Shown piece after piece: positions 11,516 to 26,100 of a stretch of DNA of 64,000 nt. The DNA comes from Nautilus pompilius (lineage: Eukaryota > Mollusca > Cephalopoda > Nautilida > Nautilidae): positions 1,414,001 to 1,478,000 of the forward strand of contig JACATO010000589.1 of NCBI GenBank assembly GCA_018389105.1. Reading direction: 5' to 3'. The translations under genes and the position numbers were made by a program. The notes under the pieces were generated by a model, which searched no databases, was not told the origin of the DNA, and saw only the letters and a program-made list of their open reading frames with translations. The first letter of the stretch is position 1. Every line of letters starts with the position of its first letter.

Positions 11516-14500
11516 GTAAAATTTTAGACAAAAATCCTTGCCTAAAAAAATTTTTTTTCCTTTTTATTTCTCGCCTTCCGTTATGTTTTTCTAACTTGAT
11601 TTCATATTTTCACTTCAACGGTATCTTACCATACATAAGATTAGATCCATTAATTCCACTATTTTCCACTGCCTATGCAAGTTCAGAGAGCCACGACGGA
11701 AAAAGGTGGCACCATCGTAGAAATAACAATAGCGAACTCTGCCTCAATATCAAGCTCATAAAGCCCGACACTACATCTATGGCCACTTCTATCTGTCTTC
11801 TCTTGAATAGCTATTTCTAGTGAGCATCATTTCTCATACTCTATAAGGTGTTTTCGGAAATATTCTACTTGCGTGTTAAATCTCATTCTGTCACTTTAAA
11901 CAATTTTGGATATTTTTCTGTTTGTTATGTATGAAACCACGAAACAGTATATACCTAAATACATCAGCGTAACATTATCGTGTAAATTCAGCGGATTTTA
12001 TTCGACTTCAGCAAGCAAAATTAGAAAATTCTATGGTGATGCACAATTATTGGACATGGCTGTATGCAATGATGCTATATTTATTAAATCGCGGAATAAT
12101 TATCAATTTCTTTCCTCGTGTGTAATTATACCACAGCAAACGTAATGATTGTTTTATTTACAGTATATTTGTCTTTTATACATTTCTTCTGGTAAAGTAG
12201 TCAATCAGTCAGGACAATAGTGTACACTGCGCGTTTATTTCATATTTTAACTTTATTACTTGATTGTTGAATCTGAACAAAAAAGTACAATATGGATGTT
12301 AACACGGAGGAGGCTTTGTGTTTTATATCCGTATTGCTTAAGCAGCAGTAAATGCGTTTTCACGTTTCTTCGCACACAACCAACCACTCAAAACATATTA
12401 AAACAAGTTAGTTCCATAAATTTGGAAACCATTTTTGATGCTTGCATTTTAGGATTGTTTTCCTTTCCAGTAATAGTATGTGTGTGGGAGAGGTGTCAGC
12501 TCTTCTGCTTGCTAAGCCGTTTCCGCCCCGCAGGGGGACTCGTGCTAGGCGAGCAGATCAACTGGGGACACTCGTTATGGACTACTGGCAACTGGTCAGA
12601 CCTGTACGTGAATTATCAAAAGCCCCTACCTGAATCCTTAATTTCTATATGCCGAAGGGGAACCGGAGTGCTGAACCTAAGCACACGTATTCAGCGGAAA
12701 ACCATGCCAGATAGGTACGCCAAACTAAGCAGTTCTCTGCAGGAATGGAACACGTGCCTTCGACCACAGTAATCTAGTGAAGTAACAACCGGATCCCTTT
12801 ATTAGTAATAACAACGAGCTAACTTGAGTAAAGTAAGGGTATTCTGTCTTTTCTCACTATACTGCATCTGTGATTAGACTGATGAGTTTTATATGCGTAT
12901 TAATTGTGCCCGCACAAAAATGAAAGAATATTTTAAAAAGATAATGGTGGAATTTATAAATTTAAATAAAATCTTATCAAACGCTGTAAATTAACTAAAA
13001 AACATCAAATTTTAACCTCCAGACGGTCGTTCATTTAATCCGTAAAACTTTTACCTTTAAATGTCATAAAAATATTATATTTTTTTCATGCAAATATTCA
13101 ACAATAAACAGGACCGTTTACTCTCATAATAGGTAATAATAACAAAAATACCGGTGATCAGAAATGGAAACGCCTCTATCACAGTTCACCAGACTAGCTT
13201 GTCCATGAATAACAATTAAGAAAAAAACAGTTAACTCTTTTCACATCACTGCTCTAAACCAAAATATTGTCAGCAACTGCTAACAAGCCTGACTCTTGCC
13301 AAAGCTGATTTACGTTCATTACTCCAAACAGAAATGTATCCCCATTATAAATAATGCTTTTTTTTTCTCTCGCCTTCCCACTAGAAGTTGAGCCAAGATT
13401 AGTACTGTCGTTGTCCGTACGAAAACTAGCACAGTTAAGTACACCAGTAGTTTATACTAGATTTGGATTGGTTATAAGCTAAATCTACACAGAGAAAAAA
13501 AAAATAACTATAGCTTATTCTAAAAAAAATCATTTAAAATAAGCCTTTTATAATATACTTTCTTTAGCTAGGGAAACAACATTCTTAACTTTAGCGTACC
13601 AAGACGGCTTACGTGAAACATCTGAAGCAAAGTTCAAAATGCTTCAGTAGCAAAGAAAAAATTTTCTTGAAACAAAGCTATCTTTAACTTTTATCGCAAA
13701 ATACCCTGTTACTTAAGTTACTTTCTTTTCACTCGCATGACAATGACAGTGCTAATTAACGTTGAGTCTTTATTGCTGACGATACTCGCGTTGTTTTGTT
13801 TTATTCTTCATTTCCAGATTTGATAGCGAACGTCTTATGCAAAAGTTAAGTCTCCACGAAGGCGGCTTCCAGGTGACCAACTCTTTCATTGTTAGACGGA
13901 TATTTTCCAGAACGATCAAGCATCATGTCGGTCGGCCTCTCCCTGGTATGCGTCTGTCTGAGAAAGAACTTTCTTACTCAGGGCTTTTGGCTCTGTAACC
14001 CTTAACAATGGCAGTCCTAGACCCAGTGCTGGTAAGCCATCTACGAGAGATTACTTCATAATGTCCGACCAATAACAAAACCCACCGGAATAACATTCGA
14101 CAGATTTACCAATTCACACGTCGCATCACTCGGACGTTTGCGTTGATCTCGGATTAAACTAGGATTAGAGGCTGCTATAAACGAGACAAGCCAAAGTTTC
14201 GTTAGAATAATCAATGCGTCAGTAAACTTTTGCCGTTTAGAGGGTTAAAAAGTTTAGGTGATAATGTGAGTTTGATCAGCACTAACGCGGCGTATTTTGG
14301 CAGATCGAGTTAATGCCAATAATTAGTATTTAGGTTAATAAATCTTGGTTTAAGTAAATAAGGCACGCATTATAAGAGAGAACCAATCGAGCCGTGAACC
14401 CTTTCTACTGTAAATTGTAAGTGTAAGTACGTACGCGCGAAAATATTTATTTAATACTGTTGTCAAATAATTGTCACATTTTGCAACGGAAAAATAAAAG

Positions 14501-15639
14501 CGAAATAAATCAAAGTACCACGTATCATCTCATTACGTACCTCGTCTGATTGTTGTTTTTTTTAAAACTCAAACTAGAAACCTACACGTTCTTTAGAATA
14601 CTCGTAAGATGAATTACTCAGTATTCCTGTGGTTGTGTAATTATTCTTATACAGGTGAAAATGTATTAATAAAAGATAACGATTAATAATTCGAAGGCGT
14701 GGATATAAAGTTACTGACACAGGTAAATTTTTTTTAAATATTCTTTTCCAAAGTAGCTTTAAGTAATTACAAACAGCCACGTGTAAAAAAATAAAACAAC
14801 TGCAACAACTGTTAAGTAATATTTTTTAAAAGTTTTAAAATAAATTTTAAAAATTTTAGCAGACAATAAAAAAACTTTGTGAAAGTTTTTTTTCCACCCA
14901 ATATATTACCTGGGGTAGTCGTTCCTTTGTGATAACGCGAGTTCTGCTCAAGCGATTCTTCATAAATAAAGAGAAATAATTTCTTTCTTTCTCAAATACT
15001 TCAATTCGTTTATCTTTGTCGTAGGGTAATTTGTTTTTTCTGTGCTTTTCACGTTAAAACCCTCAATTCCTTAACCTCGAAGCTTTAGCAGCTATAAAAG
15101 AATTTTTATCTTTCTTAAAGCAGATTTGCATATCACGCTACCAGTTATCACTGCCATTAGAATGATTTACGAGTTGGAAAATCATTAAGATTTTTCGGAA
15201 CATAAAGCATGGACAGCGAATTGCTTTTGAAATGTAAACCTTTCAGTTATAATTAAAAATAAAGAAGCGTACAGTGAATGCCAATATAAAAATCAGCTTT
15301 TATTAACGTAATTAACTTTTCCAAAATTTTAGTCAGGCCTCGTTTTATATAGTTTGTTTGAAACTTTATTTTGAGTAGGTGAAGAATTAATTACGTTTTT
15401 TTAAAAAATAAAATTATCATGCAGGATTTTTATTAGTAAAATGATTCTGGTTGGTTTACCACCATAAACACTTTCACAGAGTAGTGAAAAAAGTAAAATT
15501 ACCATGGTTTTAATCTCTGTACAATGGAAAGTTTCTAAAGAGCCTTTGACTTTTTTCAGTGGATGTCAGAATTAAATCTAAAATCTCATTCACAGAGACA
15601 GTAACGAAAGAAAAGATTGCTTTCCTGAAGTTAAAATTT

Positions 15640-15642
<3 letters not shown>
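11516..15642. other. Mostly AT-rich DNA with GC-richer patches
   Basis: Apart from the 12260-12772 open frame, listed separately, no gene was supported. A GC-richer patch at about 13840-14060 contains an ATG followed by seven codons and a GTAAGC (around 14010-14035), too little to call an exon. Confidence 0.35.
12260..12772 (+). CDS. Hypothetical open frame, 170 codons
   Basis: One of the longest uninterrupted frames in the window. The first half is AT-rich. The second half (about 12480-12772) is clearly GC-richer, is open in more than one frame for part of its length, and encodes a soluble-looking segment with GEQINWGHSLWTTGNWSDLY. No domain was recognised. It could be an exon of an unknown gene, a fragment of an uncharacterised repeat, or chance: a frame this long is only marginally unexpected in 64 kb on six frames. 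Confidence 0.2.
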   Translation: MIVESEQKSTIWMLTRRRLCVLYPYCLSSSKCVFTFLRTQPTTQNILKQVSSINLETIFDACILGLFSFPVIVCVWERCQLFCLLSRFRPAGGLVLGEQINWGHSLWTTGNWSDLYVNYQKPLPESLISICRRGTGVLNLSTRIQRKTMPDRYAKLSSSLQEWNTCLRPQ

Positions 15643-15717
<75 letters not shown>

Positions 15718-15737
15718 GAGAGAGAGAGAGAGAGAGA
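15643..15737. repeat. (GA)n microsatellite
   Basis: About 95 bases of GA dinucleotides with one GACGAG interruption at 15715-15720. The Ser-Leu and Arg-Glu open frames crossing it are repeat artefacts. Confidence 0.97.
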
Positions 15738-18700
15738 ACAATCTTGCACCGACAATCATGGATTCAATCCAACAATAATATGCTACCCGAACTGTTCCTC
15801 CTCAAACTAATACTCTGGACAAAACACATCTCTGTTCGCTTTTCAAAAATCCTTAAATACTATTACAGGCTGCTGTAGTTCCAAGGATCTGCGTCACATT
15901 AACCTTTGCAGATTTTCCCCTCTCAGATCCCAAATAATACCGAGAACTGTCAGCTTTGCATTGTGGGAATGATTTCCTTAATGATCATCGAAGGTTAAGT
16001 GGAGAAGTGGATGTTACGATGAAAACTATTAGGTGAACATCAGGCCGAGGCTACACGGTTGCTGAATACATTTCAAAGGACACTAAAAAAATCTCAATTT
16101 TTGATTGATGGCACTGATCTTACAACTACCTGCAAAATGGACCAATTTTTTTAGCCATATTAAAGATAATACAACTCGGGTATGGGCTCTTCACAATTTC
16201 CAGCATAGAAAATGGTTGATAAAGTTAGTGTTGACTTGATAAAATCGCGAGATGAAATTTGTCTACAGATATTGGATCTGGGAAAACTTCCGTTATTTTC
16301 CTCGTTTAAAGTTTCAGAGGTCGCCTTGCATTGTATCATCTACAACTATAATAATAGAATTCTTTATGCAGTTTGACTGTAAAACAGTAAATAAGAACGG
16401 GAATTCTTGAAAACTGTTTATGGATATTATCTGAGTTTTCACATTTTCAAACATATAGCATTCCTATTAAAATGGTTTCCAAATTAACATATTTCAAGTA
16501 TAATTTTGAAATGTTATACGAAACAAAGTAAAGGACACCAGACATTTCGCCAAAACATTGTATAATAACTTTCTAAAAATTGTATATCATTTAAACAATA
16601 AAATATATTTTAGATCAACTCCTTAGACATCTCTAACAAGTTATTGCAATCTTTTTATTTAAATATATGACCTGAGTTAGAATGCTATTATTTTATGTTT
16701 TAATTAAAATATTTTAAAAATCTTATTTTCAAAGTAGAGTCAGGGCAAAAACGTTTGCGTTACCCAAGATAGAAAAAGGACAAAATCTATCTATAGATCA
16801 TGCTGATAGTTGGACATCGTACCCATAGCCATTTCTAAATTTCCTTTCTAAATGAGTCAAACTCGTCATGATTTTATAAGGACTTTTTAAAATCATGTGT
16901 AAACATTTTAGATTTGAAAAAGGAAAATAAACAAAGTGGTATGCACCTCAATGTGTTTACATTATTATGCAAATTCAAGTTTAGTTATATTCTTTCAAGT
17001 AGAATCTTAAAATTATAGGATGAGTCTGCCGTAGACTATCAGATTTTTTAAAAGATGAATGCTTAAAGTCGCAAACCAAGATATCACTGTTTCAGTACAG
17101 TTTTAGTAAAAGCAGTATTTATTTGTTATATATTGTATAGTGAAGGTTCCTTAATTTGACTGAATTATTACTAACAAGATAACTTAAAGATTTCTACTAT
17201 TATCGATTTGCCCAGTTTGAAGTGAATAATTTTAGATTACTCTTTTTCATGTTTTAGCCTTTATAAAAATCCGTTTCAACAATCTGAAACCAAAAAGTGT
17301 CGTTTTATAAACAGCCAAGAAGTTAAATTATTCTGCGGGAAAAAACAGTTTTATCTGTCCTAGGATTGATGACTCACTCTTTTCTCCTTCCACCGCGAAA
17401 TTCATGTCGTACGGTGTTAACATAGCAAAAGGATAACGAGCACGTTACAGAGAATTAATCAGTCGGTAGATCATAGGTGTTACTGTCAGCCTTTGATGAT
17501 TCAGCTGACAGAGTCAGAGTTGGCTGCTCAAAACAGAAGATTACAAAGTTTTCCATTCTGTAAAGAATATTTTAAAAAATGATTAATCTTTGAAAAAAAG
17601 TGAAAGACAAAGTTAAAGTTTAAGGTAACCAGTCTGAATGAATTTTTTTCAAAAATAAAACAATAGAAAATATCAAATGAAAGTAAACATGTACTCTATT
17701 GATGAATTAAGATACGTATTTGTGACAAATATATATATATTTTTTCTTTCAATACGTTAATATAATTATATAATTTGTGCTTTTTAAACTTGATTAGATA
17801 TAGACTTTAAAGTATATGCCTTTTAATTATTTAATTAATTTTTTTAAAAAACAAAACTAACATTCAACATTAGATGTAATCTGAGATCCCACATTAATTT
17901 CATACCTGCATAAATTCTCATTTCTCCTATGTAGTAGCCTGGATGTAAAATGCAGATATTTTTTCCCTCTCACGCTTAGCTGAAATTCACTTCCGGTATG
18001 CTTATATCTGATCTTCAGAATTAAACATCGTTCAATTTAGTGGATATTATCAGCTACAAATTTTAGGGGCTGTTAGTGGGCGCCATGTTGTTCTGTAATT
18101 AATCTGCCGATGAGTGGCTACTCGCACAAAATGTACGGTTCTGTTTGAAAAATGAAATATAATTCTTTCTTTAAAAAATAAACTTTGAAATTGCATATTG
18201 GTAATGATTTTAATTTAGATACTAGAGTTTCTCTTAAAGAATGGCTATGGCTATTTTCTTAAGTTCCAGGTAAAATAATTCTTCTCTCTTGAAGTAAGAT
18301 CTTTGGAGGTTGAAACTCGAGACAGCGAATGCTCTTGGCTGCGCAAGCGTACACGCAGGTAATCAAACAAAGAGGAAGTTTAATAACTTAGGTAAAGTAT
18401 CCAGGAGATTCTGCAAAGCATCGGCGCATTTTGCTTCTGTTATTTTGATCAGGCAATCATTTTAAAGGTTTACCCCTACTTAAAAGTAATTTCCAAACAA
18501 ATAAACCTTCACGCTTGTTTAGTGTCTCTGGGTGAGCACGAGTTCCAAGGTAGTGTTTTTCATATTGAAGAAGCTTTTTGTAAGTTCCTTACTCTTATCC
18601 TAGAAGAAAAGTTTCATAGTTCACCATGTATGTACGTTTTTTAAAAGGTGAAATTATAAACTTGACTGTTATAATCTTTGCGTTCGATCTTGCCAAATTA

Positions 18701-21700
18701 AAATGATTATTCTAAAGTTTCCTATGAACTTGCTCCAAACAAATCACCTGGGCTTAAGAATATGTTTCAAAGGAAATGAATGTGAAACGTTTCTGAAAAC
18801 ATCAGTACGATTTAAGATGCCAAACACTATTTTTTTGCTGCATATGTTTTTAATTCACTGATGTAATAACAAAAATATCGGTCATCTTTTACTTTTAAAT
18901 CTATTTCAATTCTTAAAAGTGAGAAATCTAACATGTCGGGAACAAAGAAAAAGTATCTAATAACTTTGAATTAAATTTTCTTTTAAATTACCATTTGATA
19001 AAAGATTCAAATTTTGTTGCATACGTTTATATCATTCTCGACATTGGCTCTATTATATATTTTTTATACGGCCTTAAATTTCATGATACAACTGAAGATA
19101 CTGCTATCCATATAGTCTTTCCTGGGAATAACGCTATGAGTACATCTTATGTTACATTGTTAAATTCAGACATAGTAATATCAAGAACAACAGAGTTATA
19201 TTAACTTGCCAGTTTTCCGCTTTACTCTGATACACGTGCACTTCATTTCTGGTGCTTGTTCCCTTCCGATTCATTCGGGAGCTGTTTTACGGAAGTGCAA
19301 TGTTGTACTGTTGTTTTTTTTTCTAAATAAATAATCTAGATTAAGACAATCGTTTTTATAGGTAAAAGCTGTTGTTCGCAGTAGATTTATCTACACATTT
19401 CATTTCATTAATTTTGAAGCATATGAGCCGTTTACTTTTGGTGAGCATTTATCTTACGATACTGAGTAGAATATAAATCTTCCGCACTCGCTAAAAGCCT
19501 TTTGTGTCACCTTGGGTCGGCAGATCCCACCACACTTTTTTTCACTTGTTGGACATTGCAAGTGCTTGCTTACTTTTGTTTTCTTCGGTCCAATGTAAAA
19601 CCACATCAGAGCAAGGTCTTGAAATCTTAAATGCGTACATTGCATTGCTAAGATTAAAAACGAATCAAGTCTGATCGACTAAGGCTTGCTATCTAATTCG
19701 ATTTAATTGGCAATTTAATGCTTGCTTTGATTGAACATCTAGACTGATGCTTTCTGTGTATGCGTGTGTAAAAGATTCTTAGCTGTGTTGTGGCGCCGCT
19801 ATCTGTATTATGCCCGCCCCTGGAGCACAGTAGATGGGCGAAAGAGCAGGGATGATGCGATGGAAATCATCAGCGCTATAAACAACGATTCATGTCAAAT
19901 TTGATCGCGAAGGGCAGCAATATGCCTATATATCATATTATTCTAAGATTGGTATCTTAAAATCAATAGATCTAGGCAGAAATCTTTCATTATTTACTGA
20001 CATTTTTCAGACATTACACATTTTTACTTTCAGCTAAGGAGTATTGAAATACTCGTAATCAGTTTTTAGAGATCTTTAACCATATTTTGAAATCGGTGTA
20101 ACTTTCCACATAAAAGAGCAAAGTACGCTGGCAAATGCTCTCCTAGAGAAATCTCAAAATCTGAGTTCACTGGCATGCCCTTCATACTTTGTAAAAAATA
20201 TTGTTTTAAAAAGATTTTGCGGCATTTCCGAACTTTATTTTCTAAACGTAATATCGCCGTCTTGTCCTGTGTTTCTGTTTTGTTTGACGAAATGTAGTGT
20301 CATATTGCAAGCGCTTCGCTTGGGTTGGCCTCACGCATGTTTTCAGAAGTTATTTGCGATATGAATCGTGAGCTTGACAATCGCAAATTCGTCACTTTTG
20401 AACATCTAGACACCCCAAATGACCTGAAATGGGTACGTGAAACATCATACATTTCAATTCAAATTGTGTCGAGGTTGTAAGGCAAAGATTTAGAAGAAAC
20501 TAATTTTAATTTTAAGCGCACCGTTTGTTTACCGCAGTCTTGGAAAATATACCTAAAATATGGATGGCGCATTTGGTATTAGGCACACTTTTGCTGGCAC
20601 CCACATTGTCAAGTAAAGGCATTAGATTTAGATAGATCTCACACTTTGCTCTCTTATACAAAAACTTACACTGATTTGAAAATGTGGTCAGTAATCTTTT
20701 TCTTAATTGATCATGAGTGTTATCAACACGTCTTAGAATAGCAAGTCCACAGAATAACTACAGGATAAAGGAAAAGGGAAGTTGCAGGTTACTATAAAAA
20801 GTATATATATATATATGACAGTAATAAAGTGTAATGCATCATTCTATAAGTAAAAATTTATATTGTCAACAATAATTTGCAACAATTTCTGTTTAAAATA
20901 AAAATAAAAGAGCAGTGATGATTGTTTGTCAGAAATTCGTTGATATTTTTAGCCCTTGAGGCAATACTTGATGAATGGAGTGACCCGCAGTCATAATACA
21001 TCAATGTTAAATAGAATGTTTTTTTCCAAGGTGCCCATTGTCAGAATTGACTATAATAAAATGCATCTCTAAAAGGATTTTTCTTGCTCGCAATTTTGCC
21101 TTTTTATTAAACTTTTCCATAAAAGATTAATATAATTAAGCTTTATCATCAATGCTTTATTATTTTATTTGCTAAACAGCCAACAGAATTACCATTTTTC
21201 AAAAAAACTGTATTCTATCTTTTAATTAATAATTTTATCGGGATGTTACATAATATTCTTTAGCAACGGTTGTCTAGTTAGCGTTATTGTAATTTTGATG
21301 TCAGCTGGATAGAAAAACTACCAGCAGCATTTCAAATGTAACATTCAAGTCTTATAGAATTATCCAATCGTGTGCTTAAATAAAACTAACACATTTCGTT
21401 AGAATCAACTATTGTATACGTAATCTGGTTAAAAATGGTAATTATCAAAGATTTCGCTACTTTGAATTCTGGATTCAATTTTTATATACAGGAAAGCTGG
21501 GCGAGGTCTTAGAATTAATTATGATACAAAGCTGTTTCTTAACAAAGCAGCTAACAAATGTCATAGAAATGAATTAAATGTGTATCTTTCGTGTTTACAA
21601 GTAACATTTTCTTGTTATTTACATTTAAAAAATACAAAAGGTGTTAACTGAAAATTAAACTTTTATATTTCAATCCATTCCACAATTTCCCATGGATCAT

Positions 21701-21924
21701 TGTTCGACCTCATGTTGCATATGCAGAGCAGGTTCCACCTTCTTTGTCTCTTAATGCGAGAGTGGGACATAAGTTCAATAGTGATTTATCATTTTAAATA
21801 GAAATTCTTCATTAGCTAAATCAAAAATGTCAAATAAATGTTAATTATTAATCTCGCAATTACGGAAGTCTCGTTTCTTTGGTATTCTAAATTAAAGCAT
21901 GGTAAACAAAAAAGGTCCTCTTCA
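15738..21924. other. AT-rich intergenic DNA, no supported gene
   Basis: Over 6 kb without a recognisable gene. Minor GC-richer islets occur near 18.07 kb (with GCGCCATGTTGT, a YY1-like sequence), 19.78-19.92 kb and 20.26-20.44 kb. A cysteine-bearing minus-strand frame at 19454-19645 has no known motif. A short TA run lies near 20800. Confidence 0.35.
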
Positions 21925-22135
21925 CCAGCCAGCCGTGAGTTTTTCCTCAACTCTCCAGGTTTTCTCCCACATCTAAAATAAAAAGAATTCTTGAGGGCAC
22001 TTCCTTCAGTAGGCTTATAACATGAATAACCTCTGTATCTCGTTCTCCTCCGCCTGGATTAGGAAAGATAAACCAGAAGCGTCAGTCTACTGGATACCTT
22101 TGTGCCCCGGCCGATGTCGGAAAGCAGGGATCCAA
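21925..22135 (+). mobile_element. SINE-like repeat, 3' part (copy 1)
   Basis: The block CCAGGTTTTCTCCCACATCT followed by AAAATAAAAAGAATTCTTGAG (about 21955-21995) closely matches 30707-30745 and, inverted, 49089-49120. Downstream, GGCCGATGTCGGAAAGCAG resembles the GTCGGAAGTGCAG of the 30.7-kb copy. The promoter-box head was not clearly found here, so this is probably a 5'-truncated copy. Its family name is not known to me. Confidence 0.55.
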
Positions 22136-22870
22136 GCGGAAAAATAAAATAAACAAAAACAGCTGAAACATAAAAAAGCAAACTAGAAAATGCAAAGAAG
22201 GAAAAAAGCATTTAATCAGTAAAACCTGAAGCTTTACCACTCAACAAAGTTCACATTTACATGTGAAAAAAACCTTTAAAAAATAAAGTAACTTATGAAA
22301 TATATTTTTCCATACGGAAATCTCTTGAAAGGTTTTCCAAAGTTTGGCTATGAAACGGTTTTTGAACGATAAAACAATATCTTTTACAGTGACAAAACTT
22401 GATTTGTTTACGAAGTAAAAACTGAAAACCATTTTCTTTTATTGTAAAGCTAAAGTATTGTATTCTTAAAATTTAATGAGTTTCGGCGAATTGTAAAGAA
22501 AAGCCATCAACCTTTAGCTGAGCTCTTGGCCGCACGTACATACGCTCCATTTACAAGCTACAATTTTTTTGGCTTCGTAACGGTATTATAATTCGATTTC
22601 GTGTAGGCTCGTTTCAGACAGTAGTCTGCAAGCGGAATGGAAGGCCGTCAGCTGTGATTATTAACAGACGGTCTCAAATGGTCTAATTTTAAAAAAGAAT
22701 AGAAGCAAGTAAAAGTGAATACGTATCTTGTTACCTTTTTTCTCTGTAAGTAGAGCTGTCAGTAAGAAACTGTAGCAAATTATTTTATTCTAAATAATGT
22801 TTGGTACAAGCAAATTACTAACCTTACACACAAGTTTGAGAAAAGCTAAAGATTTTAATTGCGATTCGAA
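22136..22870. other. AT-rich intergenic DNA
   Basis: No gene, repeat family or regulatory cluster was recognised. Confidence 0.4.
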
Positions 22871-22992
<122 letters not shown>

Positions 22993-22994
22993 GA

Positions 22995-23159
22995 ACAGCA
23001 TACATAAATGCTTTCCATAATATTTTGACCCACGTCAGAAAATTGCGTATCTCCATGATTAACATCGCCGACGTTGGCACCCGTTATCAAAGCGGTGCTT
23101 CCTAAAGTACCTATGGCAAATAGAATCATCCATTGGTTTGTCACATTATAAACTCTCAT
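22995..23159 (-). CDS. Possible signal-peptide exon next to the (ATT)n tract
   Basis: An ATG at 23159 (minus) opens about 54 codons before the microsatellite: MRVYNVTNQWMILFAIGTLG, then STALITGANVGDVNHGD. The hydrophobic run with a small-residue GA before NVGD looks like a secretory signal peptide with a cleavage site. A GTATGC donor-like sequence (minus strand) follows the ESIY codons just before the ATT repeat. Codon use is more balanced than in the flanks. There is no homology I recognise and no downstream exon was found. Confidence 0.22.
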
Positions 23160-26100
23160 AACGACTCAAAGGCTAAATATTTCCATAATTAATTTAATGA
23201 AAATACCTTGTGAATCATTTCTAGAAAAATTACGAAAAAATATGGAAATAGTGATGTTTTTTATTTTTTTATTTTTTACTGCCATTGTCTAAATTCGGGT
23301 AATTTTTTTTTTCATTCTCTGTATTGACTGCGAATTTCCTTTCCTCTCTGTGTATAGAATAATTGTTCCCTATGGGAAAAGGTGCAAACGCTCGTTATCA
23401 ACATTCTTGACGTCATACCACAATCGTTGCAGAAGCAAGAATTTTGGTCGTTAAAGTTTCAGGAATCGCCAACAGCCCGTTTTAGCTGTAGCAGAAACAA
23501 CACTAAATAGTCGTATTCTTAAAAGGGTTCCTGGACGAGGTGCGTAAGTCATTGTTGAAAAATATGAATAATGGTTTCTTCTTTCCCGAAACTATATGAA
23601 TATTGGCAAGCCTCTTGCATGTTAGCGGTCCGTTGTTTTACGAAATATTAATATCATCAAATCACAATCGCTGGACGCGTAAGAGTCGGAAGAAAGGTCG
23701 ATATATATTTTAGATCTCGCGTGTTTGCAGCAATAGCTCAGAGACAGCTTATTTGAAATGCTGCCATCGGATGGGCAAATGTTTGGAACGGTAATAAAAC
23801 GGATTTTTCTTCAATTGATAAAACTCTAATTTCAATGGTTACGTGTCGACCATTCTTAATAATTCTCCATAATTCACAAACGGATTTTCTGGCTTATAAA
23901 CTCCATTCCTGCGAGAGATAGAGAGATGCTGTATACCCGAAACCAATGCGACTTCAGAGACACGAGACTGCATTTATCTTTCTGGTGGGAGCAGAGTTCG
24001 AATATGAGCGCCATTTCAACAGACAACTGAGAATCAAGCAACCAAGACCAAACTCTCATCTGTATAGAAAACTACAGGAAATCTTGGTCAGGTTTTCATT
24101 GGTAACGCGAAGGAATTAATGCCGAAATGTTTGTGATCTATAATCGACGAAACACCTGCTTTTAGAAATAATAAAAGTTAATTTCCGAGCAATTATTACG
24201 CATAAATAAAAGACTAGATGCACCAGTGCAAAACCTACATAAATATGTGTTTTACATAAATTTTATGTATTGTACTAAACTTTTAAAACAAAATATTTGT
24301 TTTTCTTGTATTTTCCATGAACTTCGTTACACCTCAGGGAATTTCTGATCACAAGATCTAAACAAATTCCGTTATTGTTTCTTTATATTTTTTAAAAAAA
24401 GTTTTCAAATCTTTAATCTTTTAAAAATTGCTTTGTCTGAAACATTATTCAATGGTAAAATTAAAAAAAAAAGAATTATCTTAATACATGCAAAAAATAA
24501 AATTTGTCAATAAGAAGAAACTTTTATTTTATAAAAAAGTTAATAATAGAAAGTTAAGGATAAGTTTTAAATCCCTTTAAAATAAAAAAAATGTACATTA
24601 AAATCTGCTCTGATTATTTTTAATCAATTTGAAAGTAAACTATCTCAGAAACCATTAAGGCTTAATGTGTTTATTGTATTAGTTTTCTTCCATCTTTCAA
24701 CGTTTATTATAATGACCGCGTTCTGATAATCTTGAAACACTGGATTTTTTATTCGTTTATTTATATACAGAGAAATATGAATGGACCTTCATAAGGACTG
24801 TGATTCAACTGACTGAAATCTGTACAGTTGTCAGACTACCAACCTTAAGTAGCTGAAAGTTTTCACTTTCCAGAGTGGCTGGTGGCACTACTGTAACACG
24901 GCAAACACATCAATTACAAATATCATTGTAGCAAACGACTATAAATGAACTCATGTAATTTCTTTACCAATATAACAAAATTTTAAAAATACACTGCCAT
25001 TAAAGTGGTAACTTAGATAATTAGTAGTTTGCGACATCTCATTAAACAAATTGCTTTATCTACTTTTAAGAGGAGAATTGCGGATATTATTTATTACTTA
25101 TATTTATAAAATTTAATAAGACAATTCTATGGCTGTCGTAAAAATCATTTAGATATAGTCTTAAAATGCCATGTTTTTGGAGGCGTCATATTCGCGGAAT
25201 AGTGGCCAACGGTTTTTGTTTGAGATTACAGTAGATCTCTCTTTGATTATAACATACACCTTTTACTTCCTGTGAAACTTCATATTGTACTGGTCAGTAT
25301 TTCGTTCGCAAGTACTATTTCTTCATCCGTACTGCGGTGGATTGTAAAGATGACAATTACGTCTGCTTATTTTACTGTTTAATTTAGTTATCACGAGCAA
25401 AACGAAAGCTCTGTGGAATCTATTAACGAAAAGAATTCCTACCAGCTTGATTTTAATGTTTCATGCTGTCGCTATTTACAACTAACGACGATTATTATTT
25501 CATACATTTACTAGTCAGGTATCAAAACTATTTTCTAAAGTAAAGTTTTAATTTCTTAGTGCCCACGAACTCAAATTCGTCAATTACCTTAAAAGTTTCA
25601 CGTCTGGTCTTCGTTGAAACCTCTAATGTAAAAACTAGAAAAATTCGTAATTTATAATTGTTCGGGAATTTCTAAATTGCTTTCAATCTAAGAGATGCAC
25701 AGAATCTATGCTAAACATTTTGTAATATTTTAATATTTTCTTAAAAGCCTGACTGGTACATTTGCATTTAGAACATATTGAGTGCTTTAAAAGTTCGTTC
25801 CTTGTTTATAATTAGTTGATCTCTTCCCCATAACAGATTATTTTTAATATTAACCGACCTGATGAAATTAACTGAGATTTTTTAAAAAATAGTTATAAAT
25901 ATCATAATAAATAATTTCATGTAGAAAGTACTTTTAGTGCCAAATCGATTTGTATTTTCTAATACCAGATGTAGACTAACATTTGATGACGTCGTTGAAT
26001 CATCCAAAATCAAAATTACACTTGATTTCGAACTTCAGCTAGCAAATTCCATTAAGAAGATTCATTCATTTCCTTACCGATGTCTAATTCAGTGATTTGG

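Noticed and set aside
23408..23415. Perfect CRE palindromes at 23408, 32801 and 58114
   Set aside because: Three exact 8-base matches in 64 kb is only a little above chance, and only the one near the 33-kb cluster has a suggestive context.
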